In this document: piece after piece, positions 40,501-49,400 of the stretch
Numbering within the stretch: position 1 is the first letter of the stretch
How the letters are laid out: each line of letters opens with the position of its first letter
DNA from: Candidatus Undinarchaeales archaeon
GTDB taxonomy: Archaea > SpSt-1190 > JASMDC01
Length of the DNA: 49,548 nt
Assembly (NCBI GenBank): GCA_030753015.1
Contig: JASMDC010000026.1
Coordinates: forward strand, 1-49,548
Direction: 5' to 3'
Position numbers and translations under genes: made by a program
The notes under the pieces: model-generated
Database searches by the model: none
The model's input: only the letters and a program-made list of their open reading frames with translations
What the model was told of the DNA's origin: nothing

Positions 40501-41589
40501 GTACTTGTTCTTGAGCGCCAACCAGTGGACCATCCGTTCCTGCCATTCGTCAAGGATCGATGGCTCCATGAGAAGAATGAGAAAATAGCCATAGAAGAGC
40601 GAGAACACATGGAGTTCATCTGCTTCGCGATTGCCCATGTTTTGCACGGTCTCGCGATACGCCTGTGTCTCGTTCCATACCTGCTCGAGCTGTCTGTTTG
40701 CGTCCTCAACGCGGACAGAGAGCTCCTGTTGGCGTTGGTTGAGCTCTGAAAGGGACTGCTTGACACGTGTACGCTCGACACTGATGATCCCGAGCGTCCT
40801 ATTAACGTCCATCGTCCGCTCTACAAACTCCTCCCGGGAGATAGTACCATTTACCAATGCACGTTCCAGGATGGTCTTGTTCTTCGTGACCTCGTCCTCT
40901 AGCGTTCCGAGACGGACGTCGGTTATCGTCTTGTTCTCAACCTCGTCCTCGACGGACCTGAGCTCGTTCTGGGTGCTCTCCACCGTCGCGGTCGCGATCC
41001 ATTCGGCAGTAATACCATCGGCGAGCCGGTCGTATACACGCTCTGTGATACTGGAACGGAGGACAGGGAGAACGATGAATCCCATGACGAAGAGAGCGAT
41101 CAACGACTCACGTGGTCGTGAGACGACACAGGCTCCGATGCAACACCAAATAAGACCGGACGCACCGACGAGGATTGTGTCCGGCGAGATCGCTGCGAAA
41201 AAAACACCGGGTCCAAGAATCGATAGGAGAAAGAACACTGCGGCTCGATGGGGTCGTAGGCGGAGCTCAAGGAGGGTTCCGAAAACAACGAGTAGACCGA
41301 TGTTCATGACAAGGTGCCCGGGGTAGAGATGTATGAGAGCGTAAGTCAGGTAGGTGTAGGTCTGAGTCAGAGTGGTATCAAGGCCATAAAGTCCAACAAC
41401 TGTATCGAACGGCGGTGAAACGAGCAGACTGCCTCCCGTGAACCACACATAAAGGAATACGATGGTGGCCAAGAAAGAGAGGGTAACAACGGGCAAGATG
41501 GGCTCTTTACCTTTGACCTTCTCACGATTACCCTCGATTACCGGTCCCTCCGCTTTTCGTGATTCCGAAGGAATCTTAAGTATTTGCAC
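40225..41589 (-). CDS. Rhomboid-like intramembrane protease with long coiled-coil insertion
   Basis: Numbering is from TTG 41592; GTG 41589 is the proposed start. Rhomboid features: TM1 (33-50), TM2 with H88, H93 and N97 (HLYPGHLVMN), the catalytic serine S145 in GASGLIW, TM5 (about 163-180), and a last TM with HVFSLFYG, whose H328-x2-S-x3-G pattern fits the catalytic-histidine helix. Between TM5 and TM6 lies a 145-residue coiled-coil loop (181-325) with several NxT sequons. Residues 365-455 are a charged Ser/Asp tail that lies antisense to the methyltransferase. The conserved part ends exactly at that gene's stop, so the tail may be an artefact of a lost stop or frameshift. It diverges from mscS with overlapping promoters. 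Confidence 0.65.
   Translation of the reverse strand: MQILKIPSESRKAEGPVIEGNREKVKGKEPILPVVTLSFLATIVFLYVWFTGGSLLVSPPFDTVVGLYGLDTTLTQTYTYLTYALIHLYPGHLVMNIGLLVVFGTLLELRLRPHRAAVFFLLSILGPGVFFAAISPDTILVGASGLIWCCIGACVVSRPRESLIALFVMGFIVLPVLRSSITERVYDRLADGITAEWIATATVESTQNELRSVEDEVENKTITDVRLGTLEDEVTKNKTILERALVNGTISREEFVERTMDVNRTLGIISVERTRVKQSLSELNQRQQELSVRVEDANRQLEQVWNETQAYRETVQNMGNREADELHVFSLFYGYFLILLMEPSILDEWQERMVHWLALKNKYLDGRSGTEDDDLVDVESSGPEVDDGLQTNVLDHSSDIVDRVPDDVPSRDLSSRESDVLRSRKLKGKHKGTTRTKDSPRLSKEVSRSRKSLD
41561..41587 (+). promoter_or_regulatory. Dyad plus TATA element of mscS
   Basis: GATTCC-GAA-GGAATC (41561-41575) is a perfect inverted repeat directly upstream of the TATA-like CTTAAGTATTTGC (41575-41587), i.e. 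in the BRE position. The region also codes for the N-terminus of the divergent rhomboid-like gene. Confidence 0.4.
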
Positions 41590-41603
41590 CAATGGCAGAA
41601 GCG

Positions 41604-42704
41604 ATGGACCCTGCGTTCAATGTTACTGCTGTCACGAACACTATTACGCTCATCGAGGCTCAGTCAAATATCATACGATACATCCTCGGCGCGGTAGTGG
41701 TGGTCCTTTCTTACTTTATCTCACGGTTCGCAGGAAAAACTCTTCATAAGATCGGTTCCAAGCTCGCAGATCACACGAGCACACGAGTTGACGACGAGCT
41801 CCTTCGTGTGAGCATTAAGCCCGTAAAGGTTACGATCGTCATCATCGGTGTCCTCGGTGCCCTGTTCATTTCCGGGTGGGATGCCGATTCCCTCCGCCTG
41901 ATGGCAAATCCCCTTGTCGCCATCGCCCTGCTGGTGCTAGCGCGTATCGTCGTCCATACCAGCTGTGTGTTCATCGAGGAGTACGGCGTCCACCTCGCAG
42001 AAATGGCGGACACGAGCCTTGACAAGCGGTTCATACCGACGATACAGGCCATACTCTCCATTGTCATATACTCTGTTGCAGGTCTCATGGCCCTCTCATC
42101 GCTCGGTGTGGACGTCACTCCCCTTGTCACTCTCGGTGGGGTCGCCGGTATCGCTGTTGCTGTGGCCTCTCAGGATACTCTTGGAAATGTGGTGGCAGGG
42201 ATCATCGTCATGTACGACAAGCCTTTCGCTTCCGGGGACCTCGTTCTGATCGGAGGGCCCGAGGGTGAAGGTGGTACGGTTCTGGCGGTGGGTCTCTTCA
42301 GCACGAAGGTCAGAACGTGGGACAACAACGTGATCACGTTCCCTAATTCAGACCTGTACAAAAAGGGTGCAGTGAACTACTCGTACGGTGACGAGCGCGT
42401 CCGTGTTCGTATCCCCGTGGGTGTCGCTTATGGCACCGATATCGAAAAGGTCCGTGGGATCCTCCTCGACATCGCTAAGGAGGATGAGAGCGTGCTCGAT
42501 GAACCCGAGCCCCGAGCGCTCTTCCTTTCCTTCGGTGACTTCGCCTATGACTTTGAACTCAGGGTCTACATCAAGGACCTTATGGACATCTTCAACGTGA
42601 AGGACCGTATCAATACGAACATCAAGACGCGATTCGACGAAAAGCACATCGAGATTCCATTCCCGGTCAGGACTCTTCTAATGCCGAAGAACGCACTCAA
42701 GTGA
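41604..42704 (+). CDS. MscS-family mechanosensitive channel
   Basis: It opens under membrane tension and protects against osmotic downshock. There are four hydrophobic segments. The last is the glycine/alanine-rich pore helix (VTLGGVAGIAVAVASQDTLG), followed by the MscS beta domain (VMYDKPFASGDLVLI, TFPNSDLYKKGAVNYS) and the alpha-beta cage. ATG 41604 (366 aa) is favoured over ATG 41592 because the TATA-like element at about 41581 would start transcription near 41605. The fold is complete to the C-terminus. Confidence 0.85.
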   Translation: MDPAFNVTAVTNTITLIEAQSNIIRYILGAVVVVLSYFISRFAGKTLHKIGSKLADHTSTRVDDELLRVSIKPVKVTIVIIGVLGALFISGWDADSLRLMANPLVAIALLVLARIVVHTSCVFIEEYGVHLAEMADTSLDKRFIPTIQAILSIVIYSVAGLMALSSLGVDVTPLVTLGGVAGIAVAVASQDTLGNVVAGIIVMYDKPFASGDLVLIGGPEGEGGTVLAVGLFSTKVRTWDNNVITFPNSDLYKKGAVNYSYGDERVRVRIPVGVAYGTDIEKVRGILLDIAKEDESVLDEPEPRALFLSFGDFAYDFELRVYIKDLMDIFNVKDRINTNIKTRFDEKHIEIPFPVRTLLMPKNALK

Positions 42705-42739
42705 GCGTTCATCTGACCTTCGGAAGAACTTTATGGTCC

Positions 42740-42779
42740 GTGTCCGTTTATTGGGACACAACAGGAAACTTTATATACC
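42740..42779 (+). promoter_or_regulatory. Hairpin and TATA box upstream of the RGE-anchored protein
   Basis: GTGTCC (42740-42745) and GGACAC (42754-42759) form an inverted repeat. The TATA box CTTTATATAC follows at 42770-42779, centred 27 nt before ATG 42802. The TATA context GAAACTTTATAT is also half-duplicated upstream (GAACTTTATGG, 42726-42736). Confidence 0.5.
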
Positions 42780-42801
42780 GGTTTCCCTGCCGAGTGACAA
42801 C

Positions 42802-43311
42802 ATGTTCAGGAGCAAGAGGGGAGAAGTCACTATCCTGTTCGCTATGTTGGCCTTTGCTATGATGTACATGGCAACCACACTGGAGTACGGCAATGCGAAT
42901 CCTGGTAGCGGGACCACGGTCGTGGACCTGGCACCTGTCAAGTTCATCGGTGTGAATTATTTAGACCCGGAGGCCGGCTATTTCAGTGAAGGGTCCGAGG
43001 AGAAGGTAGTTTTGATCTCTCTCCGCAACAGCGGCGGAACCCATGATGAACTATCACTCGTGTTCATTCATTCCCCTCGTACTGAGATTCTGAGCGATGA
43101 CCTCGAGAAGGACTCAGAGGACATCAATGGCACCGTGTACGAGCGGTTCCTCCTTCCTGTGCTCTACAGTTCAGAAAAGGAGGTCTCCTTCACACCGTTC
43201 ACGCTCAACAGGACGAACAACGTGTCGGTGATCATCCAGAAAGAGGAATTAACGGTCAGGCTCGTTGACGACGAGAATGCCGTATTCGATGAACGGACCC
43301 TAGAGATCTGA
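42802..43311 (+). CDS. Small surface protein with RGE pilin-like anchor (hypothetical)
   Basis: ATG 42802 is chosen over ATG 42733 because a strong TATA box lies at 42770-42779 and the signal/anchor starts directly: MFRSKRGEVTILFAMLAFAMM. This basic leader, RGE and hydrophobic helix parallel the RGQ N-terminus of the protein at 20625. The remaining about 140 residues form one beta-rich extracellular domain with several NxT/NxS sites and no cysteine, 169 aa in all. No family is recognised. An archaeal pilin-like subunit or an Ig-like surface protein is possible. Confidence 0.6.
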   Translation: MFRSKRGEVTILFAMLAFAMMYMATTLEYGNANPGSGTTVVDLAPVKFIGVNYLDPEAGYFSEGSEEKVVLISLRNSGGTHDELSLVFIHSPRTEILSDDLEKDSEDINGTVYERFLLPVLYSSEKEVSFTPFTLNRTNNVSVIIQKEELTVRLVDDENAVFDERTLEI

Positions 43312-43387
43312 TCAACAGGGCTCCGGCCGGAATAGTTCAGATATATATGCCTTTGTCGTACTAGGTAGAACGTCGGGGTATATATCG

Positions 43388-44086
43388 TTGGTACAGGATG
43401 ACGGATTCGAATCAGAAAAGAAGCGGGTCCTCATCGTTTCCGGTGATATGGGCGAGGTGCTCCAGCTCAAAGAGCTCCTGTCGCTCTATGCCCAGGACAT
43501 GGAGCTCGACAATGCTGAGGATGGTCTCTCAGCTTTTCGCAAGCTCATCAGGACACGGTTCGACCTCATCCTTCTCGACTTCTTCCTGCCCGATGCGGAT
43601 GGCGAGGCTGTGCTCGACAAGGTCAAGGAGCTCCGACCAGGTCTGCCGGTCATCATCATGGCCGGGAAGGGCGCGGAGCAGTTCGCGGCCCATATGCTAC
43701 GGCTCGGCGCCTCCGATTATGTGCTCAAGGGCACTAACTTCCATAGCGATATGCTCCATGCTCTTAAGCGGAACCTCGAGAGGCTCGAGCAAGAGAAGCG
43801 TGTTACACTCCTTGAGGGGGTTATGGCACGGATGCCGGTGGGGGCATTGGTCATTGACGCCATGGGAACGATAGTCCTGGCCAACACGAAGGCGAAAGGG
43901 ATAATTGGTGACGTTGACCTTGAAGGAAATCCTGTAAAGGAAACATTGCCCGATGGTGATGTTATCGCTAAGGCCTGCACGAAGGCTCTTACTGGGGAGG
44001 TCGTGCAGCTCGACAGCGGTTCGGTCCAGCCAATCGAGCTCTACGGAAGCCCGTTCTGGGCAGTCGTATTCCTTAAAGACCAGTGA
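43388..44086 (+). CDS. Atypical response-regulator receiver with PAS-like domain
   Basis: Residues 12-125 form a CheY-like receiver: phosphoacceptor D64 (LILLDFFLPDADG) and the lysine K114 (SDYVLKG) are present. The usual acidic pair after beta-1 is replaced (VLIVSGDMG, S18-G19), and the conserved Thr/Ser is A92 (IIMAGKG). Residues 135-232 resemble a small PAS domain (MPVGALVIDAMGTIVLANTKA). There is no output or kinase domain. The start is TTG 43388, since the next in-frame start would remove beta-1. Two TATA-like elements (43337-43348 and 43377-43386) precede it. The partner histidine kinase is not in the window. Confidence 0.72.
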   Translation: MVQDDGFESEKKRVLIVSGDMGEVLQLKELLSLYAQDMELDNAEDGLSAFRKLIRTRFDLILLDFFLPDADGEAVLDKVKELRPGLPVIIMAGKGAEQFAAHMLRLGASDYVLKGTNFHSDMLHALKRNLERLEQEKRVTLLEGVMARMPVGALVIDAMGTIVLANTKAKGIIGDVDLEGNPVKETLPDGDVIAKACTKALTGEVVQLDSGSVQPIELYGSPFWAVVFLKDQ

Positions 44087-44104
44087 TCCAGGGGACCTGC
44101 ACTG

Positions 44105-44800
44105 TTAGTTCTGCTTTAGCAGCCAGCGCATAATATTCACCATGAGAAACTTGTTGTCCGCCTTGAGCAAGTGCTCGTTGGTGATCATGGAACCATCACC
44201 GAGCGCGATAACTCGTCCCTGACCGGACTCGGCTCCCACGATGATCGGAGGATAGCCCTCCTCCCCCTCATCCCGCGACATATCCATGTTTGCATCAGCG
44301 AAGTGGTGATCGCCGTATGCAAGGGTGAAGGCGTTGTCGCCATCGGCCCTAAGTGAACATCCTGCGAGGTAGAGGACCTCGGAAATCCCGCTCATGACAG
44401 GGTGGTCATTATCAACGACGATTGGAGTGTAGGCAGTGGGATCATCGGATTCCTCTGTGACATGGTCCGGATTGAATCCGATACCAAAAGCTGCCGCTAA
44501 AGGCGTGATATTGTCCTTATGGTTGAGGATGTTCCCGAGCTCCGCGACCAGGAGGAGCCCTCCACCGTTATCCACGAACTGTTTGAGCGTGGCGACCTCT
44601 GCCTCAGTGAATGGTTTCTGCGGTACATTGACCACTAACACTCCCGCGTTCGAGAGAGCACCAAGACTGAGTGCCGTACTTACCTCGAAGCCGTATTGTT
44701 TCAAGATATCCGCGAGGAGGGAGAGTCCCTCATCTTCCGTGTTCACGATGTGGAAATAGTCCCCATGTGACTCATCAAAAAGGATTGCCGTTCCACCCAT
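44105..44800 (-). CDS. DUF4350/GATase-like protein (hypothetical)
   Basis: ATG 44800 is preferred over ATG 44821 because a minus-strand TATA-like GATTTAAGC (44822-44832) lies about 25-30 nt upstream. The 231-residue product begins with ILFDESHGDYFHIV and later has LKQFVDNGGGLLLVAE, DHPVMSGI and GRVIALGDGSMITN, the pattern of DUF4350/glutamine-amidotransferase-like folds that often sit in ABC or surface-associated proteins. The nucleophilic cysteine of true amidotransferases is not evident, so it is probably a binding protein rather than an enzyme. No membrane segment. It converges on the receiver-PAS gene 18 nt away. Confidence 0.6.
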   Translation of the reverse strand: MGGTAILFDESHGDYFHIVNTEDEGLSLLADILKQYGFEVSTALSLGALSNAGVLVVNVPQKPFTEAEVATLKQFVDNGGGLLLVAELGNILNHKDNITPLAAAFGIGFNPDHVTEESDDPTAYTPIVVDNDHPVMSGISEVLYLAGCSLRADGDNAFTLAYGDHHFADANMDMSRDEGEEGYPPIIVGAESGQGRVIALGDGSMITNEHLLKADNKFLMVNIMRWLLKQN

Positions 44801-44881
44801 GTTGGTCCTTTTCTCGGGCAATGCTTAAATCTTGAACCACGACTGCAAGCCTTCAAATTGGGGGGGCCCTAGCTCTTAGCA

Positions 44882-45220
44882 TCACTCGTTGAACAGCATC
44901 TCTTCGGCTTCCGGAGAGATCGGTTCTTCCTCCTCAGGATCACCGAACAGGTGGGGAGCATCATCAACTCGCTTCTGGACGCCGTAATAGAGTGCAATGA
45001 GATGTGAGCAGAAGCGAGAGTGGTCCGCTATGAACTCAGGGCACGTGCAAACGAACCTGTTGAACGGTAGGGTTAGGTCCTTGATCATACAGAAGAAGTC
45101 ATCTTTGTCAACGGAACAACCACCAAAGACCGTACGGGCATGGATATCGTGTATGACGGCACAACCCGATTTGAAGAAACGATGCCCTTCGAAGACATCA
45201 TCCATCTCTACTTCCGCCAT
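44882..45220 (-). CDS. SWIM zinc-finger protein
   Basis: The 112-residue protein contains a SWIM-type zinc site: C58-T-C60 followed by C71-S-H73 (FVCTCPEF then RFCSHL), fitting CxC-x(n)-CxH. The C-terminus is acidic (DPEEEEPISPEAEE). SWIM fingers bind DNA or proteins; small archaeal ones of this size exist but their roles are mostly unknown. ATG 45220 is supported by the minus-strand TATA-like ACTTATGAATG at about 45240-45256. Confidence 0.72.
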   Translation of the reverse strand: MAEVEMDDVFEGHRFFKSGCAVIHDIHARTVFGGCSVDKDDFFCMIKDLTLPFNRFVCTCPEFIADHSRFCSHLIALYYGVQKRVDDAPHLFGDPEEEEPISPEAEEMLFNE

Positions 45221-45277
45221 GTGGGCCTCTTTCCCGTGAAGACATTCATAAGTCTTTGTGTGACGCGAGGGGGGCGC

Positions 45278-46396
45278 TCAGAGTTCTTTTACACCGAAGC
45301 TCGTCCCTACTGAGATGGCGGTATCGAGGAGGTAATGGTCCCTGGGAACGAGTCGTTGCTTCCCGATGGTGTCGGCAAGCGGTGAGGACGTTATCTCACC
45401 ACCCTTTTCCGCGACAAGACGTCCGAACTTGCCCTGCGCGACGAGGTCAATCGCCTTTCTTCCGAACAAGGTTCCGAGCACACGGTCCCGTGATGATGGA
45501 GGCCCGCCCCGTTGAAGGTGGCCGAGCACGGTGACGCGTGATTCGATCCCGGTCCTTTCCTGGATACCATCAGCAACCACCTTCCCGATCCCACCTAGCC
45601 GGATCGGGTCCGCGCTGTCCTTGACTATACGCTTGACGACCTGTGTACCACCCGCGGGCCTTGCCCCTTCTGACACAACGATGATGGAGAACCGCTTCCC
45701 GTGACGGCTCCGATGGTCCACCACCCTACAGACCTCTTCAATATCGAAGGGTATCTCGGGGATGAGCAGGACGTCGCCACCGCCGGCGATACCGGCATGG
45801 AGGGCAAGCCATCCAGCGTTCCGACCCATGACCTCTACGACCATAGCACGATGGTGTGACATTGCTGTCGTGTGGATCCGGTCCAGAGCGTCAGTGATGA
45901 TACCAACAGCGGTGTCGAAGCCGAACGTGACATCGGTCCCTGCAAGGTCGTTGTCGATGGTCTTGGGGATGCCGATGATGTTCATACCGCGTTCTGCGAG
46001 CCTGCCGGCTATGGACTGGGTACCGTCCCCGCCTATCGTGATGACGGCATCGATATCAAGGTCCCGACAAGTATCGATCAAGACTTGAGAGACATCCTCC
46101 TTGATGAGCTTCCCGCCCTTTTCGACCGCGAAGGCGAATGGATCGGCCTTGTTCGATGTGCCAAGAATGGTCCCGCCGATGGATAGGATCCCTGATACAG
46201 TATCGTACGTAAGCTGACGGGTCCTTCCCTCGATGAGACCGAGGAAGCCATCCTCGATACCGATGACATCCCAGCCGTGTTCGACGATCGCGGTCTTCGT
46301 TACGGAACGGATCACGGCATTGAGGCCCGGACAGTCACCGCCTGCAGTGAGGACACCGATCCGCTCGATGTTATTATCGACCATGATGATACCCAT
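45278..46396 (-). CDS. pfkA: 6-phosphofructokinase (PfkA superfamily)
   Basis: It phosphorylates fructose 6-phosphate in glycolysis. Motifs: GGDCPGLN (19-26), GGDGT (122-126), PKTIDND (144-150, catalytic D148), the GFDTA segment and MGR (190-192). The glycine in GGDGT points to ATP as donor (pyrophosphate enzymes have GGDDT), while the lysine in PKTIDND is shared with pyrophosphate enzymes; this mix is known from ATP-dependent group III enzymes. The length of 372 aa fits. The presence of this bacterial-type enzyme, rather than the ADP-dependent kinase usual in archaea, suggests lateral transfer. ATG 46396 or ATG 46384 could be the start; a TATA-like GAATATAAGCG on the minus strand lies at 46410-46425. 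Confidence 0.88.
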   Translation of the reverse strand: MGIIMVDNNIERIGVLTAGGDCPGLNAVIRSVTKTAIVEHGWDVIGIEDGFLGLIEGRTRQLTYDTVSGILSIGGTILGTSNKADPFAFAVEKGGKLIKEDVSQVLIDTCRDLDIDAVITIGGDGTQSIAGRLAERGMNIIGIPKTIDNDLAGTDVTFGFDTAVGIITDALDRIHTTAMSHHRAMVVEVMGRNAGWLALHAGIAGGGDVLLIPEIPFDIEEVCRVVDHRSRHGKRFSIIVVSEGARPAGGTQVVKRIVKDSADPIRLGGIGKVVADGIQERTGIESRVTVLGHLQRGGPPSSRDRVLGTLFGRKAIDLVAQGKFGRLVAEKGGEITSSPLADTIGKQRLVPRDHYLLDTAISVGTSFGVKEL

Positions 46397-46439
46397 ACGA
46401 AGGTGCGGGTGAACGCTTATATTCGTGATGGCGGGTTGC

Positions 46440-49400
46440 TCATTCCGACTGCCCGTCCAATCCCTGGGATCCCTCTGATCCGCGGGCCTCGCCCGTCATG
46501 TAACGATACCCGTAGTAGGATGCCGTTGCAGGCCTTGCCGTGTAAGGGCTGGGTGCGGTAGTACCAGAGGTGGCGGGGGATACCGTCGCGACCGTTCGTG
46601 GTGTAAGTTCCCTGAAGACTACCCTGATCCCAATCACAAGAACGATGAAGATAACAAGCCCAATGATGGCCAGACCGGGGATGTTCTTACCGGTAATGAT
46701 ATCCCACAGGAAGCTCTCCTGAATTGCCCTGAAGAGCTGGTTGCTAGAGCCAAAGGTTATCGTCACATGGCCTCCAGCAGTAGCAAGCTCGGGGAACGTC
46801 TCCGAAGTGACCACGATATCGATATCAGCAGTCCCGGCGCTTGATAGGAACGTGAGTGGGAGGAGGAATGCATGCTTGCCATTCGGCTTGATCGTCGGTA
46901 TCGGTACCTCGGTGAAACCCAGACGAGCATTGACGGTATTGATACGTACGATGTAACTGTCCGGGACATTACCAATGTTTGCGACCTGGACGGGGACGTC
47001 TATGTCAGGTGTGTCCATCACGTCATAGGTGCCCATGACATCGATGGAGACGGAACACGTGCAGTCCTCGCTCCCAGCGCAGGATTCACCGATAACCGTA
47101 TCGCACACGCCGTTAGCGCAGAAGATTGGTGCACAATCCCGCGAGCAGAAACTGCATTCGTGCGAAGCGCATATCCCGTCACCGCAGCCGGCCTTGCAGA
47201 GCTCCTCGTAGGCATCGCACACTTTTCCATCAAGGCACCCACAGTCCTGGCAACAGTTGCCCTCGTTCTCAGTGGGTCGATCACATATACTGTCCCCGCA
47301 CCGCACACCAACGCACCCCGTCGAGTCAGCGTCGGTCCTGTGTGGATCACAGACGTGGAGGGGGCCATCGCATGCACACCCGGGACCTGTCCGGCAATCC
47401 TCGATAAGGGTATTGCATCGCTTTACGGTCGGGCACCCGTCCCTCAGGTCAGGCTCACGGGGGCATTCTTCGTCGCCGTCTGGCACGCCGTCGCCATCGA
47501 TATCACGTCGGCAGGTACCCTGAGAGCATGTATAAAGTGGTCCATAGATGCTCGTGCACTCAGAGTGCGCTGTGCAAGGGACGCACAGACCGCGTTCACA
47601 CACTTGGCCTTGTTCTTGGCAGACCTTGACATTGGATACGACGCAACGCTCGCTCAAGCATGAGAATTTGAGGGCAAGAGCTCCGCGGCATGCAGCGGGG
47701 CACTCATTGTCATTCAGGCATGGGAATCCCTTTCGCTGCGGGTCCGGATCTATCTGATCCGGGATGCTGTCATGGTCAATATCGGGCACGCATCCTCCTT
47801 CGTCCGCATGATCGCTCCACGGATCGCACACGCTTCCCTCGGAACACCTACAATCGGGACACCAGAGACAGTTCTCGCCGGCATCTTTCCTGCACACTCC
47901 ATCGATACATGTCTGGACACACCGCTCCTCGATACATGTATGCCCAAGACCGTAATCGAGGATGCAGACAACATCCGAGTCACAGCCCGCGCATCCACTC
48001 GTTGTGCATATGGTACCATCCTTGCAAGTATAATCCTCTCCCTTCTTACAGAGGAAGTCGTCACACACGAATGGGACGAACACGTTGTCCTCGCACAGGT
48101 TCGGACAGTTGTCGTTGTTCGTACATTTGAGGACCCGACACGCGCCACTGACAGGTTCGCATTGTTTACCTTCTCCGTACTGGGCCGCGCAAGCCTCGGT
48201 CGATGTACACGCCATGCACCCCTCCTTCTCGCAAACGAGATAGGAATCAGAGCACTCGCGGTCACGTCTCTCGCAAGATCCGCCGATGCATGCGTACCCG
48301 ATATGCAGTGTCCCTTCACACTTGTTGAAACGGGAGCAGTCCCCGTCGTTCAGGCAAGGACCACAGGAGCCAGCACGGCAAAAGAGCATTTCCGTCGAAC
48401 AATCCCGTGTTCCTGAATCGACGCAGGCACCGTCCCTGCAATCCTTGAGCTGAGCGGTGTTTCCGTCACATGAGCCTGGGCACGGGAACATGTCGATGCA
48501 CACGCCTGTCGTGGAACACGAGCCGAGCCCACTTTCGGCACAACATGTTGTGTTCCCAGGTCCGCACCGCCATGAACCTCCGACGCAGCGCACTGTGTCG
48601 ATGCATGACTCCGAGCCACAGCTGGCGTACGGAGGGATCCCTCCGAGCCTGTCGCCGAGACTGATGCATTTACCATCACAGCAATACCCTGTCGAGTCCA
48701 GGGTATCGCAGGGTGCACCTTCGGGTCCGCACGCCTCCTTACAGAGACCGTCCGCACAGAAAGGCATATCACAATCTGCTCGGGTGATGCACGGACGAGC
48801 TGCCCGGCAGGTACCTGCAGCACAGATACCGGAAGCGCACTGGCAGTCGAGGAGGCAGGACCCACTGTCGGGAATCACTCCCGCAATGACACAGGCCTTT
48901 TCGACACAACAATCCGAAGCGCAGGTCTCAGGATTGAGACAGAATCCCGAGAGGTCCCGAAGGCAGGTCCCCTTGCGGTTATTGCACTTGAGTCCCTGTT
49001 CACATGAGCAGTCGTCCGAACAGGAACCATCAAGGCCGACTGAGCTCTTGACGGTGCACACTCCCTTCGATGCGCACCCGGATGCACACTCGGCGTGGCC
49101 GGTGGCATTGGTGCCGAGCACCCCAAGGCACGTCCCGCCGGTACATTCGAGCCCAGTGATGCAGTCGTTGTCGATTCTGCATGGCTGAGCGAGCGTTTGC
49201 TCACCGCGATCCTTACAGGTGCTTCCTTTGCAGACCCCGGAGCCGCACTGTTCACCCGAGTCGCACGCTACACCGGTCTTCTTGAGGCACTTACCTCCAG
49301 TACATTCCATGGTCAAGCTGCACTGGCAGTCATTTGAGCACGTACTGTCGAGGTCGACCGTTTCCCTTGGCACGCACGTAGCGGCTGCACAGCAGGACGT

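Noticed and set aside
40631-41326. Plus-strand 231-codon ORF
   Set aside because: Ser/Arg-rich antisense of the rhomboid-like gene.
46872-47663. Plus-strand 263-codon ORF
   Set aside because: Antisense of the Cys-rich surface protein; no recognisable motif or promoter.
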